DNA from: Burkholderiaceae bacterium
Lineage (GTDB): Bacteria > Pseudomonadota > Gammaproteobacteria > Burkholderiales > Burkholderiaceae_D
Assembly (NCBI GenBank): GCA_014379395.1
Contig: JACMLV010000432.1
Coordinates: forward strand, 1 to 7,875
Direction of reading: 5' to 3'
DNA: 7,875 nt
Position numbers and translations under genes: made by a program. How positions within the stretch are numbered: the stretch's first letter is position 1; every line of letters begins with the position of its first letter. Under the pieces are notes generated by a model. That model saw only the letters and a list, made by a program, of their open reading frames with translations, ran no database searches and was not told the DNA's origin. Of this stretch, positions 7,016 through 7,875 are shown in pieces.

Positions 7016-7875
7016 TTGAAGCCTTCACAACGCCAATCCTTCAAGGCGCCGTTGCCGGTGCGCGACGGCGTCGCGCCGAGCTACCTGTGGCTGCCGGAAG
7101 GGCGCTGGGACAACATGCTCGCCTTCCTCGCGCATAACTACCCGCTCGTCAGCGCGGCCAGCTGGATCGAGCGCATGGCGCGCGGCGAAGTGGTCGACGC
7201 CGACGGCGTCCACCTGCGGCCGGAGAGCGCCTACCGGCGCGGCCGGCGCATTTTTTATTACCGTGAACTGGAGCAGGAAACGCCGATCCCGTTTCAGGAG
7301 GAAATCCTGTTCCAGGACGAACATCTGGTGGTGGTCGACAAGCCGCACTTCCTGCCGATGACGCCGAGCGGGCGCTTCCTGCAAGAGACGGTGCTGGTGC
7401 GGCTGAAGAAAAAGCTGGGGTTGGAAGAACTCAGTCCGATCCACCGGCTCGACCGGGAGACGGCCGGCGTCGTCATCTTTTCGCGCCAGCAGGCCAGCCG
7501 CGGCGCCTACCAGTCGCTGTTCCAGCAGCGCGCGGTGGAAAAAGTCTACGAGGCGCTGGCCGCGCCGCTGCCGGGGCGCCAATTCCCGTTCGTCTACCGC
7601 AGCCGGATGGTCGACAGCGACCAGTTCTTCCTGATGCGCGAAGCCGACGGCGAACCCAATTCGGAGACCATCATCGACGTCATCGAAGAGCGCGGCGACA
7701 CCACCTTGTACCGGCTGCGTCCGCACACCGGGCGCAAGCACCAGCTGCGCGTGCACCTGGCCGCGCTCGGCATCCCGATCATCAACGACGCCTTCTATCC
7801 GGTGGCGCTGCCGTGCAAGCAGGACGACGTCTCGCAGCCGCTGCAACTGCTGGCGCGCGCGATCGCCTTCACCGA
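7016..7875 (+). CDS. RluA-family RNA pseudouridine synthase, 3' end outside window
   Basis: Converts specific uridines in rRNA or tRNA to pseudouridine in the cytosol; the target cannot be read from the sequence. 286 residues are visible and the frame is still open at the right edge. Catalytic Asp146 lies in HRLDRETAGVV (143-153). LVVVDKPHFLP (104-114) and PHTGRKHQLRVHLAALG (236-252) are RluA-family motifs. An N-terminal region (about 30-80) looks S4-like but is only weakly recognisable. The substitution of MTPSGRFLQETVL after DKP, instead of the more usual 'VHP' run, marks a distinct RluA subfamily. The upstream in-frame codon is the protease TAG, and no ATG or GTG occurs before conserved sequence; TTG 7016 with AGGA (7005-7008) 7 nt upstream is therefore the best start. 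It is 9 nt from the protease gene and likely co-transcribed with it. Confidence 0.9.
   Translation, partial: MKPSQRQSFKAPLPVRDGVAPSYLWLPEGRWDNMLAFLAHNYPLVSAASWIERMARGEVVDADGVHLRPESAYRRGRRIFYYRELEQETPIPFQEEILFQDEHLVVVDKPHFLPMTPSGRFLQETVLVRLKKKLGLEELSPIHRLDRETAGVVIFSRQQASRGAYQSLFQQRAVEKVYEALAAPLPGRQFPFVYRSRMVDSDQFFLMREADGEPNSETIIDVIEERGDTTLYRLRPHTGRKHQLRVHLAALGIPIINDAFYPVALPCKQDDVSQPLQLLARAIAFT

Overview
The window is a high-GC, tightly packed, single-direction stretch of bacterial chromosome with nine genes, all on the + strand; the first and last are cut by the window edges. Gene content and order (gshB, EIIA-Man-like ptsM, ptsH, ptsI, then metX-metW), strong G/C third-position codon bias and the protein sequences point to a betaproteobacterium, most likely Oxalobacteraceae (Massilia/Duganella/Herbaspirillum type). 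This placement is inferred from recalled gene order and protein similarity, not from a database search.

Left block (1-2967): the 3' end of gshB (glutathione synthetase) is followed 1 nt later by a mannose-type EIIA protein. A 76-nt gap with overlapping inverted repeats and a T6 run follows, then HPr (ptsH) and enzyme I (ptsI). Together they form a PEP-to-EI-to-HPr-to-EIIA phosphorelay. No EIIB/C/D permease is present, which fits the regulatory PTS known from betaproteobacteria; HPr also keeps the Ser46 target of HPr kinase. A strong hairpin with a T-rich tail ends the block just after ptsI.

Right block (3062-7875): metX (homoserine O-acyltransferase) and metW overlap by 4 nt. The metW stop overlaps the start of an AmpG-type muropeptide permease, whose stop overlaps the start of an exported M48 metalloprotease. 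An RluA-family pseudouridine synthase follows with a probable TTG start, its Shine-Dalgarno sequence overlapping the protease stop codon. The layout implies one co-transcribed unit linking methionine synthesis to cell-wall recycling, envelope proteolysis and RNA modification. A well-formed sigma70-like promoter inside the 3' end of ampG could also drive the protease and pseudouridine synthase separately.

The only non-coding stretches are 791-866, 1137-1180 and 2924-3061; none exceeds 300 nt. The least explained sequence is the 138-nt ptsI-metX gap. It holds two consecutive hairpins with T-rich tails, the second ending about 22 nt before the metX start codon, and then a tandem 9-nt repeat. I saw no mobile element, CRISPR array, tRNA, rRNA or defence gene. 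The genes look like conserved housekeeping loci; the novelty, if any, lies in the regulatory sequences.
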